From: Pseudomonas caspiana
GTDB taxonomy: Bacteria > Pseudomonadota > Gammaproteobacteria > Pseudomonadales > Pseudomonadaceae
DNA length: 64,000 nt
Reading direction: 5' to 3'
Assembly (NCBI RefSeq): GCF_002158995.1
Contig: NZ_LOHF01000005.1
Coordinates: 181,368-245,367 of the forward strand
Translations under genes and position numbers: made by a program
Shown: positions 20,334-29,385 of the stretch, piece by piece
How the letters are laid out: each line of letters opens with the position of its first letter
How positions within the stretch are numbered: position 1 is the stretch's first letter
The notes under the pieces: generated by a model
The model's database searches: none
What the model saw: the letters and a program-made list of their open reading frames with translations, nothing else
Told to the model about the DNA's origin: nothing

Positions 20334-20834
20334 TCAACAATCCGGCTTGTCCGCCGTATAACGCCGCGCCGGGTTCACCGCTGCGCCAAACTCACGCAAG
20401 GCCTTGGCACCAATCAACAGCGGGTAGTTGAAGTGACTGCGGTCGACCAGATTCACCTCGACAGTGCGCTTGACGTTACCCAGGCACAGCTCAAGATCGA
20501 CAACCGGGCGTTTGGTCGGATCGAGGTCTTCGTCCTCGTCGTCACCTTCGGCGCGGCTTTTGATTTTGCTGATCCGGGAAACCTTGTGCTCGTAAACCTT
20601 GTTGCTGGCACCTTTGGTGGCGAGGCGGAAGCGTACCCAGTCATCACCATCGCGGGTAAACAGCTCAATGTCCTTGGCCGACAGCGATGCGGTCAGCGCG
20701 CCGGTATCCATCTTGGCTTTGAAGGTCTCACCGATTTCCGCGACCTTGATGTTTTCGTAGCGACCATACAGCGTTGGCTCGGCAGCCATGACAGGCAGTG
20801 CCAGCAGGGACAGTAGCGCCAGGGTTGATTTCAC
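20334..20834 (-). CDS. Exported retropepsin-like (ATP-dependent zinc protease family) protein
   Basis: This 166-residue protein has a signal peptide (start MKSTLALLSLLALPVMA from a GTG codon). It belongs to the family annotated as ATP-dependent zinc protease (Pfam Zn_protease), which is really retropepsin-like: KMDTGALTASLSA carries the Asp-Thr-Gly-Ala active-site motif. PLLIGAKALREFG is the second conserved block. The GTG at 20834 was chosen because AAAAAAGG lies about nine bases upstream and the signal peptide begins there. An acidic DDEDEDLD stretch sits in the middle. Substrate unknown. Confidence 0.85.
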   Translation of the reverse strand: MKSTLALLSLLALPVMAAEPTLYGRYENIKVAEIGETFKAKMDTGALTASLSAKDIELFTRDGDDWVRFRLATKGASNKVYEHKVSRISKIKSRAEGDDEDEDLDPTKRPVVDLELCLGNVKRTVEVNLVDRSHFNYPLLIGAKALREFGAAVNPARRYTADKPDC

Positions 20835-20876
20835 TGGGTGGGTACCTTTTTTGAATTGGATTTGATCGCTAGTACA

Positions 20877-20976
20877 CCGACGTGGGACCGGCTTTAGCCG
20901 GGAAGAGGCCGGTCTATTCCCCGCATTTGTAGCGTGAGGAATGCAGCCTTCCCGGCTAAAGCCGGTCCCACGTCGG
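20877..20976. repeat. REP/REPIN inverted repeat
   Basis: The arms GTGGGACCGGCTTTAGCCGG and complement are the same type as 8111-8202. It lies upstream of the protease gene. Confidence 0.86.
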
Positions 20977-21135
20977 CGGTTATGCAACATGCCGGTTTAG
21001 ACATCACGATCACACATCGTTCGTTGGGCAGAGCTTATCTGTAATCTCGTGAAACATTTGTCAGCGACCAGCGGATTTGGCGCGAACGCAGTTGCTCTTT
21101 ATCATGGCGGCCCTTGTAGTCCTCCAGAGATCCGT

Positions 21136-22029
21136 ATGCGTCGCCTGCTCACTGGCTGTTTCGTTACATTGCTGCTGTTGCTTAACACGCTGGTCATGAT
21201 CGGGCCGTTACTGATTTTCGGCTTGCTCAAGCTGACTTTCAGCGGCCAGTTGCGCGATAGCTGCTCGCGAGCCGTGGTATGGATTGCCGAAACATGGGCA
21301 GAAGTCGACAAGCTGATTTTCTCGCTATGCATTCCGACCCGGTGGGAAATTCGCGGCGATGAAGGCTTGCGCAGCGACACCTCTTACCTGGTGATCAGCA
21401 ATCACCAGTCGTGGGTCGATATCCCCGCGCTGATTCAAGCGTTGAACCGCCGCACGCCGTTTTTTAAATTCTTCCTGAAGAAAGAACTGATCTGGGTGCC
21501 GCTGTTGGGCCTGGCCTGGTGGGCGCTGGATTATCCGTTCATGAAGCGCTACAGCAAGGCTTTCCTGGCCAAGCATCCAGAGCTCAAAGGTCATGACCTT
21601 GAGATCACCCGTCAGGCCTGTGAGCTGTACAAAAATCAACCAGTGACCGTGGTCAACTATCTGGAAGGTACCCGCTTCACAGCAGCCAAACATGCGCAAC
21701 AGAACTCGCCTTATTCACACCTCCTCAAGCCCAAGGCAGGCGGTGTGGCGTTCGTACTGGCGGCCATGGGTGAAAAGCTGGATGCGATTCTGGATGTGAC
21801 GGTGGTTTATCCAGGTGAGCGCATTCCGGGTTTCTGGAACTTGCTGTGCGGTGACGTTCCGAGGGTGATCATCGATATCCAGACGCGGGAGCTGGACCCG
21901 GCGTTATGGCAGGGCGACTACGAGAACGATCCAGTGTTTCGCGAGAAAGTGCAGGGCTGGGTCAACCAGCTTTGGCAGGAGAAGAATGCACGCATCGCCA
22001 CCTTGCGCGGCGATGCGTCTCAGGATTGA
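21136..22029 (+). CDS. Acyltransferase, YihG/PlsC family
   Basis: This 297-residue membrane acyltransferase shows the PlsC catalytic motif NHQSWVD (residues about 93-99) and the substrate motif YLEGTRF. An N-terminal hydrophobic segment (LLLLLNTLVMIGPLLIFGLL) anchors it. It resembles E. coli YihG, which acylates lysophospholipid or a related lipid; the exact acceptor is not clear from sequence. The ATG at 21136 was preferred to a start at 21049 because the hydrophobic anchor begins there. Confidence 0.9.
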   Translation: MRRLLTGCFVTLLLLLNTLVMIGPLLIFGLLKLTFSGQLRDSCSRAVVWIAETWAEVDKLIFSLCIPTRWEIRGDEGLRSDTSYLVISNHQSWVDIPALIQALNRRTPFFKFFLKKELIWVPLLGLAWWALDYPFMKRYSKAFLAKHPELKGHDLEITRQACELYKNQPVTVVNYLEGTRFTAAKHAQQNSPYSHLLKPKAGGVAFVLAAMGEKLDAILDVTVVYPGERIPGFWNLLCGDVPRVIIDIQTRELDPALWQGDYENDPVFREKVQGWVNQLWQEKNARIATLRGDASQD

Positions 22030-22045
22030 GGTGTCGGCAGCTGAA

Positions 22046-22615
22046 TCAGCTGCCTGCGCCCCACACGCTGCTCAGGCTTTGCAGTGCTGAACCGCCAGCA
22101 CCTTGTTGACCCAGGTATTGCAGAATCAGTGGTACAAACTGGCTGACCATTGAGCTGTCCATGCCCAAAGCACTGAACGCCTTGTTCACATCGCCCATGC
22201 TTTGTACGTTACCTAACGCGCTGTTCAGCACCGAGCTTTCAGCGCTGTTGCCGGAGTTGCCCAACAGACTTCCCAGGCCATTCAGGCTGCCAAGGCTGCT
22301 CAGTGCGCCGTTGCCAGCGAGCTGATCGAGGCCGGGAACGGATTTGCTCAATTGGCTGTAGTCATTACCGGCAAGTTTGTTCTTCGCCAGACCCAGCAAT
22401 GCACCCGTGCCGCCGACGGCTTGCTCGGGGGTGACATTGAGATTGGTGCCCAGCAGATTGAGCAGGCCTGCAGCTTCAGGCGCTGCGGTGGCTTTCTGAT
22501 TGCCGTTAGTGGCGTTGGAAACGGCGTTGGCCGCGTCATTCAGATTGAAAGCGAACACTGGACTGGCGGCGAAGGCCATCAAGGTTGCCAGTGCCACACC
22601 GCGGGAAATCTTCAT
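22046..22615 (-). CDS. Exported DUF2780 protein
   Basis: This 189-residue secreted protein has a signal peptide (MKISRGVALATLMAFAASPVFA). The body is rich in Gly, Leu, Ser and Asn, with the DUF2780-type VTPEQAVGGTGALLGLAKNKL and VSQFVPLILQYLGQQGAGG. The function is unknown. It converges on the acyltransferase gene. Confidence 0.85.
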   Translation of the reverse strand: MKISRGVALATLMAFAASPVFAFNLNDAANAVSNATNGNQKATAAPEAAGLLNLLGTNLNVTPEQAVGGTGALLGLAKNKLAGNDYSQLSKSVPGLDQLAGNGALSSLGSLNGLGSLLGNSGNSAESSVLNSALGNVQSMGDVNKAFSALGMDSSMVSQFVPLILQYLGQQGAGGSALQSLSSVWGAGS

Positions 22616-22721
22616 TGCAACAAACCCCTCAAACCAGAAAATCCGGCAGTTGCCGGTAGAAACACGTGTTCGACCTTGAGCGGGGTGGCAATGTTCCATC
22701 TGGTTGAGAAATGCATAGATA

Positions 22722-22814
22722 CCTGTAGGAGCTCACGAGCACCGCAAGGCAGCGATAGCGATATGTCTGACACACCGCTATCGCTGCCTTGCGGTGCTCG
22801 TGAGCTCCTACAGG
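22722..22814. repeat. Long perfect inverted repeat (REPIN type D)
   Basis: CCTGTAGGAGCTCACGAGCA and the following CCGCAAGGCAGCGATAGCG are repeated as a reverse complement after a short centre, giving a nearly uninterrupted hairpin of about 40 bp per arm. Related elements are at 33553, 49238 and 63028. Confidence 0.88.
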
Positions 22815-22828
22815 GGCCGAGGTTGGAC

Positions 22829-24028
22829 TTACGCCGCGCTAAACAACTTGTGCGGATCAATCACAAACTTCTTCGGTACACCTGCATCGAACTCGCCGTA
22901 ACCGCGTGGTGCATCGTCGAGGCTGATGACTTCGACGCCGACGATATCGGCAATCTTGATGCGATCCCACATGATCGCCTGCATCAACTGACGGTTGTAC
23001 TTCATCACGGGCGTCTGACCCGTGTGGAAGCTGTGGGATTTGGCCCAGCCCAGACCGAAGCGAATACTCAGGCTGCCCATTTTAGCCGCAGCATCGACAG
23101 CGCCCGGATCTTCAGTGACGTAGAGACCGGGGATACCGATCTTGCCCGCCACCCGCACCACGCCCATCAACGAGTTGAGGACGGTCGCCGGTGCCTCATG
23201 CTGCACACCCGCATGGCCATGGCCGCGCGCTTCGAAGCCTACTGCGTCAACGGCGCAGTCCACTTCCGGCTCGCCCAGCAGTGCGGCGATCTGCTCGTGC
23301 AGCGGGGTATCGAGGGACAGGTCAGCAATCTCAAAACCCTGAGCCTTGGCATGGACCAGACGAGCAGGGTTCACGTCACCGATGATGACCACCGCGGCAC
23401 CCAGCAGGCGTGCAGATGCCGCAGCGGCCAGACCAACCGGGCCTGCGCCAGCGATGTATACGGTACTGCCGGGGCCTACACCGGCTGTCACCGCGCCGTG
23501 ATAACCGGTAGGCAGAATGTCGGAAAGGCAGGTCAGGTCGCGGATTTTCTCCATCGCCCGGTCGCGGTCAGGCAGCTTGAGCAGGTTGAAGTCGGCGTAG
23601 GGCACCAGCACGTATTCGGCCTGGCCACCGGTCCAGTCGCCCATGTCGACGTAACCGTAGGCACCGCCCGGGCGGGCCGGATTGACGGTCAGGCACACAC
23701 CGGTGTGTTGTTCCTTGCAGGATCGGCACAAACCGCATGCGACGTTGAAGGGCACTGATACCAGATCGCCGATTTTCAGATTCTCGACGCCAGTGCCTTT
23801 TTCGATCACTTCGCCGGTGATTTCATGGCCCAGTACCAGGCCGGTTTGTGCAGTGGTACGGCCGCGAACCATATGCTGGTCCGAGCCGCAGATGTTGGTG
23901 GAAACCACCCTCAGGATTACGCCGTGTTCGATCTTGCGCCCACGCGGGTCCTGCATTTTCGGATAGTCGATTTTCTGCACTTCGACCTTGCCAGCGCCGA
24001 GATACACCACACCACGATTGTCAGACAT
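22829..24028 (-). CDS. fdhA: Glutathione-independent formaldehyde dehydrogenase
   Basis: This 399-residue zinc-dependent medium-chain dehydrogenase oxidises formaldehyde to formate with NAD, removing the formaldehyde released when N-methyl groups are oxidised. Visible motifs are the catalytic zinc cysteine in STNICGSDQHMVRGR, the structural zinc cysteine cluster CGLCRSCKEQHTGVC and the Rossmann loop IAGAGPVGLAAA. A GAGGTG site precedes the ATG. It is the last gene of the glyA-soxBDAG-purU-fdhA series, though a REP and 200 bases separate it from purU. Confidence 0.95.
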   Translation of the reverse strand: MSDNRGVVYLGAGKVEVQKIDYPKMQDPRGRKIEHGVILRVVSTNICGSDQHMVRGRTTAQTGLVLGHEITGEVIEKGTGVENLKIGDLVSVPFNVACGLCRSCKEQHTGVCLTVNPARPGGAYGYVDMGDWTGGQAEYVLVPYADFNLLKLPDRDRAMEKIRDLTCLSDILPTGYHGAVTAGVGPGSTVYIAGAGPVGLAAAASARLLGAAVVIIGDVNPARLVHAKAQGFEIADLSLDTPLHEQIAALLGEPEVDCAVDAVGFEARGHGHAGVQHEAPATVLNSLMGVVRVAGKIGIPGLYVTEDPGAVDAAAKMGSLSIRFGLGWAKSHSFHTGQTPVMKYNRQLMQAIMWDRIKIADIVGVEVISLDDAPRGYGEFDAGVPKKFVIDPHKLFSAA

Positions 24029-24149
24029 TCTTTCACCTCGATTTTGTTGTTATGTCGCGGGGAAACGCGCTGCTTTTGTTGGGTGTTGCAAGCAACGCAG
24101 GGATTGCTCTTGGGTGCCTGCCTGGATTGATGTTGTTCATACCGCCGCC

Positions 24150-24213
24150 ATCGCGAGCAAGCTCACTCCTACAGTTGATCGCGTTTTCCTGTAGGAGTGA
24201 GCTTGCTCGCGAT
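24150..24213. repeat. REP inverted repeat
   Basis: ATCGCGAGCAAGCTCACTCC and its complement are separated by a short loop. It lies between purU and fdhA. Confidence 0.85.
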
Positions 24214-24230
24214 ACCGCGAAGCGGTGCCC

Positions 24231-25088
24231 TTAAAGCACCACTGTCCTGTTGGCGTTCAAAAACACACGCCGCTCAATGTGATAACCCACTGCCCGTGCC
24301 AGCGTCAGGCCTTCGATGTCGCGACCTTTGGCGATCAGGTCTTCGGGGTAATGACTGTGATCCACCACTTCCACGCCTTGGGCAATGATCGGGCCTTCGT
24401 CCAGGTCGTTATTGATGTAATGCGCAGTAGCGCCTACCAGCTTCACACCTTTGTTGTAGGCCTGATGGTAAGGCTTGGCGCCCTTGAATCCGGGCAACAG
24501 TGAGTGATGAATATTGATCGCTTTGCCGTCCAGCTTGCGGCACAGGTCCGGCGACAGCACTTGCATGTAGCGCGCAAGGATCACCAGCTCGGCACCTGAC
24601 TCCTCGATCACTTGCCAGACTTTGCTTTCCTGAGCGGGCTTGTCGTTCGGGTCCAGGGGGAAATGGTAGTACGGAATTTCATGCCAGCGCGCCAATGGTT
24701 CCAGATCCGGATGGTTGGACACCACCGCGACCACGTCCATGGACAGCTGGTTGATGCGCTGACGGTAGAGCAGGTCGTTGAGGCAGTGATCGGCCTTGGA
24801 AACCATGATCACCACTTTCGGCCGGTAATTCGGCGCAGTCAGCTCGAAGATCATGCCAAAGGCTTCACCGCGTTCAGTCAGGCCTGCGCGAAAACCTTGT
24901 TCGTCAAAGCCATCTGGCTGACGGAATTCAACCCGGATGAAGAAGCGGCCCGACAGGCGATCATCAAACGAGTGGTGCTCAGTGACGTAGCAGCCCTGCT
25001 CGAACAAATAGCGGGTCACCGCGTCCACCGTGCCCAGCACGCTTGGGCAGTCGGCGGTCAGAATCCATGTGTCGGGGGCGCGGCTCAT
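24231..25088 (-). CDS. purU: Formyltetrahydrofolate deformylase
   Basis: PurU hydrolyses 10-formyl-THF to formate and THF, recycling folate when C1 units are plentiful. The 285 residues have an N-terminal ACT domain (LTADCPSVLGTVDAVTRYLF) and a C-terminal formyltransferase-like domain with NIHHSLLPGFKGAKPY and the downstream D in NNDLDEGPIIAQGVE. A GGAG site precedes the ATG. The context points to a catabolic role in sarcosine-derived C1 disposal rather than purine synthesis. Confidence 0.95.
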   Translation of the reverse strand: MSRAPDTWILTADCPSVLGTVDAVTRYLFEQGCYVTEHHSFDDRLSGRFFIRVEFRQPDGFDEQGFRAGLTERGEAFGMIFELTAPNYRPKVVIMVSKADHCLNDLLYRQRINQLSMDVVAVVSNHPDLEPLARWHEIPYYHFPLDPNDKPAQESKVWQVIEESGAELVILARYMQVLSPDLCRKLDGKAINIHHSLLPGFKGAKPYHQAYNKGVKLVGATAHYINNDLDEGPIIAQGVEVVDHSHYPEDLIAKGRDIEGLTLARAVGYHIERRVFLNANRTVVL

Positions 25089-25115
25089 TCGATAACTCCA
25101 ATATTGATGTGATCA

Positions 25116-25226
25116 CTGTAGGAGCGCGCTTGCCCGCGATCGGCTGCGAAGCAGTCGTGAAAATGGTGAATTCACCATTGCCTGAAAGTCGTTCCGACTT
25201 TATCGCGGGCAAGCGCGCTCCTACAG
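25116..25226. repeat. REPIN, inverted partner of 25905-26017
   Basis: The outer arms are CTGTAGGAGCGCGCTTGCCC and complement. The interior (AATGGTGAATTCACCATT and flanks) is repeated in reverse orientation at 25905-26017, so the two elements flank soxG as an inverted pair. Confidence 0.87.
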
Positions 25227-25233
25227 GACCTAA

Positions 25234-25866
25234 TCAGGCCTGAACGGTCAGGCCGTACTCAGCACTCGCATCCTGCAACCACAGCCACCAGTAATCGGCG
25301 AAGCTGCGGCGGATCAGTAGCTCCCAGGTTTCTTCGCCAGTGCGACGGATCACCAGTTGGGATTTCGCGAATACCGTGCCTACAGCCTTGCCCACCGGGA
25401 AGTTGTCCGGGTGTACATCGTAGCTGGTGGATTTCATCAGCACTTCGCGGACTTTTGGGCCGCTCAGTTCAAGGATGGACTGACCGCCGCTGACGTTCAC
25501 GATGGCGATGTGCAGACCGGTCAGTTCCTGGCGCAGTTTCTGCTCCACGGCGAACTCTTCACCGGTCGGCACGATCAGCAGCCATTCATCCGGGCCAAGC
25601 CACTGGATCGAGCTCTCGCCACTGATCACCAGTGCCAGTGCGCCGGGCAGTTCCATGCCCAGTGCCTTGTGGACTCCTGCGGCGAAAGCCGGGTCGTGAG
25701 CGTCGCCACGGATGGTCAGGTGGCCGAGGAGTTTCTTCTCGCGCAGGATCACACCAGGATTGGCGCGACCTTTACCGACCAGGCTGTTGAGGTCGGCATG
25801 AAACAACGGTGACTCGGCTTTCTCGCCGGTCGTTGGCCGCTGCTGGTAAACGTTGGCTGTGGTCAT
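25234..25866 (-). CDS. soxG: Sarcosine oxidase gamma subunit
   Basis: This 210-residue small subunit belongs to the heterotetrameric sarcosine oxidase, which oxidises sarcosine to glycine with transfer of the C1 unit to THF. The sequence matches the SoxG family (LLGHLTIRGDAHDP, SIQWLGPDEWLLIVP, SGGQSILELSGPKVREVL). It lies 165 bases from soxA, the gap holding a REPIN. An AGGTG site precedes the ATG. Confidence 0.93.
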   Translation of the reverse strand: MTTANVYQQRPTTGEKAESPLFHADLNSLVGKGRANPGVILREKKLLGHLTIRGDAHDPAFAAGVHKALGMELPGALALVISGESSIQWLGPDEWLLIVPTGEEFAVEQKLRQELTGLHIAIVNVSGGQSILELSGPKVREVLMKSTSYDVHPDNFPVGKAVGTVFAKSQLVIRRTGEETWELLIRRSFADYWWLWLQDASAEYGLTVQA

Positions 25867-25904
25867 AGAGCACCTGTTATGAATTCTTTTCCAGTGAGCT
25901 GGGA

Positions 25905-26017
25905 CCTGTAGGAGCTAGCTTGCTTGCGATAAAGTCGGAACGACTTTCAGGCAATGGTGCATTCACCATTTTCACGACTGCTGCGCAGCCGATCGCGAGC
26001 AAGCTCACTCCTACAGG
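25905..26017. repeat. REPIN, inverted partner of 25116-25226
   Basis: CCTGTAGGAGCTAGCTTGC and its complement flank an interior that is the reverse complement of the 25116 element with only small differences. It sits between soxA and soxG. Confidence 0.87.
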
Positions 26018-26031
26018 GTAGGCGCACGCCA

Positions 26032-29000
26032 TCAAACGTTCTGCTGCTCACCCTTCGGATCGAAGAACACCGAGGAGACAATTTCGGCTTCGATCACGCT
26101 GCCGTCAGCCTGAGGTGAGAACACCCGCTCGCCCATACGCTGCAAGCCACCTTTGACCACACCCATCGCGAACGAATAGCCGAGCGAGTTGGCCGCATAA
26201 CTAGAGGTCACATGACCGACCATGGTCATCGGGATCGACTGTTTCGGGTCGAACACCAGTTGCGCACCTTCTGGCAGCCACTTGGTTGGATCAATCGGCT
26301 TGAGGCCGACCAGTTGCTTGCGTTGCTCACGCACGCAGTCTTCGCGGTTCATGCCTCGTTGGCCGATCCACGAGAACGGTTTGGTGCGGCCAACACACCA
26401 GCCCATGTTCAAGTCGTCCGGGGTCATCGAGCCGTCGGTGTCCTGACCCACGATGATGAAACCCTTCTCGGCGCGCAGCACGTGCATAGTCTCGGTGCCG
26501 TATGGCGTGAGGTTGTACTGCTTGCCAGCTTCGATGATCTTTTCCAGCACGCCCATTGCGTAGTCGGCCTGGATGTTGACCTCATACGACAGCTCGCCGG
26601 TGAACGAAATGCGGAACACCCGTGCCGGAACGCCGCCAACCAAACCTTCTTTCCACGTCATGAACGGGAAGGCTTCACGGTCCAGATCAATGTCGGTCAC
26701 TTCGCTGAGCAGCTTGCGGCTGTTTGGGCCAGACAGCGTCAGGGTCGCGTAATGGTCGGTCACGGAGGTGAAGTACACCTTCAGATCAGGCCATTCAGTC
26801 TGCTGATAGATTTCCAGCCATTGCAGGACGCGAGCCGCGCCGCCTGTGGTGGTGGTCATGATGAAATGGTTGTCGGCGACACAGGCAGTAACCCCGTCGT
26901 CGAAGACCATGCCGTCTTCTTTACACATCAGGCCGTAACGCGCCTTGCCCACATCGAGCTTGGTCCAGGCGTTGGTGTAAATCCGGTTCAGGAACTCACG
27001 GGCATCCGGGCCTTGAATGTCGATCTTGCCGAGGGTCGAAGCGTCCAGCAGGCCGACGCTTTCACGCACGGCTTTGCATTCGCGGGCCACAGCCGCATGG
27101 ATGTCTTCGCCGGCTTTCGGGAAATACCATGGGCGTTTCCACTGACCGACATCTTCGAATTCGGCACCGTTTTTAACATGCCAGCCATGCAGCGCGGTGA
27201 AGCGCACAGGCTCGAAGATATGCCCGCAGTGACGACCGGCTACCGCGCCGAAGGTCACGGGCGTGTAGTTCGGGCGGAACATGGTGGTGCCCATTTCCGG
27301 GATGGAAACGTTCAGCGAGCGAGCGGCAATGGCCAGGCCGTTGACGTTACCCAGCTTGCCCTGATCGGTACCAAAGCCCAGAGCGGTGTAACGTTTGACG
27401 TGCTCAACCGACTCGAAGCCTTCACGGGTCGCCAACTCGATGGCGGCGGCAGTGACGTCGTTCTGCAGGTCGACGAATTGCTTCGGCGCACGGGCAGTCG
27501 GTTTGTCATGCGGCACCTGGAACAGCGCCAGCGTGGGTTCTTCGGCTCGGCTCAATGCTTTCGGCAAGACACCTTCGACGACTTTGAAACCGGCTTCGCT
27601 GGCGGCGCGCACGCCACCCTCGAAACCGTCGGCCAAGGCGTCGCCCAATGCGTAGACGCCATTCACGCCGCCGACGCAAACGCGCTTCTGCGGCGCTTCA
27701 CCCGGTACGAAACCGAGAATGTCTTCACGCCAGACGGGCTTGCCGCCCAGGTGCGAAGCGAGGTGAACGATAGGGCTGTAGCCACCGGAGCTGGCAACCA
27801 GATCGCATTCGAGCCATTCGCCAGGACTGGTTACGCGATGAGCTTTCACATCAATCGCTGCCACACGAGCGGCGGTAACGTGCTTGCTGCCACGGGCTTC
27901 GATCACCGCGCTGCCGGTCAGAATGCGAATGCCTTTTGCACGAGCTTCTTCAACCAGCGCGCCGCGTGGGTTGTGCCGCGCATCGGCAATCGCGACCACT
28001 TGCAGGCTGGCGTCGAGCCAGTCCAGCGCGACGCGGTAGGCGTGGTCGTTGTTGGTGGACAGCACCAGTTTCTTGCCCGGTGCCACGCCATAACGGCGCA
28101 CATAAGTGGAAACTGCACCGGCCAGCATGTTACCCGGCACGTCGTTGTTGCCGTAAACCAATGGACGTTCGTGAGTGCCGGTAGCCAGCACTACGCGCTT
28201 GGCGCGAACCCGATGCATGCGCTGACGCACCTGACCGATAGGCGCACGATCACCCAGGTGGTCGGTCAGCCGCTCGTGAATGGTCAGGAAGTTATGATCG
28301 TGATAGCCGTTGACCGTGGCGCGAGGCAGCAACACCACGTTCTTCAGGCTTTTCAACTCAGCGATAACGGTGGTGACCCATTCAGCAGCCGGTTTGCCGT
28401 CGAGGCTTTCGCGGCTGTCCAGCAGGCTGCCGCCGAACTCTTCCTGTTCGTCGGCCAGAATGACTCGAGCACCGCTGCGGGCCGAAGCCAGAGCCGCCGC
28501 CAGACCCGCTGGGCCACCGCCAACGATCAGCACGTCGCAGTGCTGGTTCATGTTGTCGTAGGTGTCCGGATCGTTTTCAGTCGGCGAACGACCAAGGCCA
28601 GCAGCCTTACGAATGTACTTCTCGTAAGTCATCCAGAACGATTGCGGGTACATGAAGGTTTTGTAATAGAAACCCGGCGGCATCAGCTTGCCGCCGACTT
28701 TGCCGAGAATCCCCATCACGTCATTGTTCACGCTTGGCCAGCCATTGGTGCTGGTTGCGACCAGACCCGAATACAGCGCTTGTTGCGTGGCGCGCACGTT
28801 GGGGATTTGCGTCGCTTCTGTGGCGCCGATCTGCAGCACTGCGTTGGGCTCTTCGGAACCCGCAGCGAAGATGCCGCGAGGGCGGGAATATTTGAAGCTG
28901 CGGCCGATGATGTCCACGCCATTGGCCAGCAGAGCGGCGGCTAATGTGTCGCCTTCGAAGCCCTGATACGTCTGGCCATTGAAGTTGAAGTTCAGGACCT

Positions 29001-29049
29001 TGCTGCGGTCGATGCGGCCGCCGTTGGGCAGTCGGTTGGTCTGGCTCAT
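26032..29049 (-). CDS. soxA: Sarcosine oxidase alpha subunit
   Basis: This 1005-residue large subunit has three regions. The N-terminal part is ferredoxin-like (FEGDTLAAALLANGVDIIGRS). An NAD-binding Rossmann part follows (VLIVGGGPAGLAAALASARSG). The C-terminal part resembles glycine cleavage T-protein and aminomethyltransferase (SVGLLDASTLGKIDIQGPD) and transfers the formaldehyde unit to THF. The length is normal. It overlaps soxD by four bases (ATGA). A long antisense reading frame across this gene is a shadow. Confidence 0.97.
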   Translation of the reverse strand: MSQTNRLPNGGRIDRSKVLNFNFNGQTYQGFEGDTLAAALLANGVDIIGRSFKYSRPRGIFAAGSEEPNAVLQIGATEATQIPNVRATQQALYSGLVATSTNGWPSVNNDVMGILGKVGGKLMPPGFYYKTFMYPQSFWMTYEKYIRKAAGLGRSPTENDPDTYDNMNQHCDVLIVGGGPAGLAAALASARSGARVILADEQEEFGGSLLDSRESLDGKPAAEWVTTVIAELKSLKNVVLLPRATVNGYHDHNFLTIHERLTDHLGDRAPIGQVRQRMHRVRAKRVVLATGTHERPLVYGNNDVPGNMLAGAVSTYVRRYGVAPGKKLVLSTNNDHAYRVALDWLDASLQVVAIADARHNPRGALVEEARAKGIRILTGSAVIEARGSKHVTAARVAAIDVKAHRVTSPGEWLECDLVASSGGYSPIVHLASHLGGKPVWREDILGFVPGEAPQKRVCVGGVNGVYALGDALADGFEGGVRAASEAGFKVVEGVLPKALSRAEEPTLALFQVPHDKPTARAPKQFVDLQNDVTAAAIELATREGFESVEHVKRYTALGFGTDQGKLGNVNGLAIAARSLNVSIPEMGTTMFRPNYTPVTFGAVAGRHCGHIFEPVRFTALHGWHVKNGAEFEDVGQWKRPWYFPKAGEDIHAAVARECKAVRESVGLLDASTLGKIDIQGPDAREFLNRIYTNAWTKLDVGKARYGLMCKEDGMVFDDGVTACVADNHFIMTTTTGGAARVLQWLEIYQQTEWPDLKVYFTSVTDHYATLTLSGPNSRKLLSEVTDIDLDREAFPFMTWKEGLVGGVPARVFRISFTGELSYEVNIQADYAMGVLEKIIEAGKQYNLTPYGTETMHVLRAEKGFIIVGQDTDGSMTPDDLNMGWCVGRTKPFSWIGQRGMNREDCVREQRKQLVGLKPIDPTKWLPEGAQLVFDPKQSIPMTMVGHVTSSYAANSLGYSFAMGVVKGGLQRMGERVFSPQADGSVIEAEIVSSVFFDPKGEQQNV

Positions 29050-29369
29050 ACCTGGTCTCCCTCGCCGCTGGCTGTCTTCTCAAACGCAGGGTTTCTGAAC
29101 TGCGGTTTGGTGCCAATCGGGTAGGTTTCGAGAATTTCGTAAGTCACGGTGTCGCGGGTCGCGTTGAAGTACTGACGGCAGCCAGCGGCGTGGATCCACA
29201 GTTCGTGATGCAGCCCGCGTGGGTTATCGCGGAAGAACATGTAGTCGCCCCATTGCTCGTCGGTGCAGGCGGCCGGGTCCAGTGGACGCGGGATGTGAGC
29301 CTGGCCTGAAGCGTGGAATTCCTCTTCGGAGCGCAGTTCGCCACAGTGAGGACAGAAGATATGCAACAT
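29046..29369 (-). CDS. soxD: Sarcosine oxidase delta subunit
   Basis: This 107-residue zinc-binding subunit starts MLHIFCPHCGELRSEEEF, with the CPHC pair and a later AAGCRQYFNATRDT segment providing the metal ligands. It sits between soxB and soxA and overlaps soxA by four bases. An upstream in-frame start at 29417 was rejected because the CPHC motif normally lies at the very N-terminus. Confidence 0.94.
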   Translation of the reverse strand: MLHIFCPHCGELRSEEEFHASGQAHIPRPLDPAACTDEQWGDYMFFRDNPRGLHHELWIHAAGCRQYFNATRDTVTYEILETYPIGTKPQFRNPAFEKTASGEGDQV

Positions 29370-29385
29370 AAGGAAGACTCTCCTG

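Noticed and set aside
22722..22814. CRISPR repeats or rho-independent terminator
   Set aside because: The repeated units across the window are inverted doublets scattered singly in intergenic gaps without spacers of constant length; they are REP/REPIN elements, and no T-run follows.
26212..28944. A 910-codon open frame on the plus strand
   Set aside because: It lies antisense to soxA, whose protein is clearly conserved. High GC at third positions produces long shadow frames.
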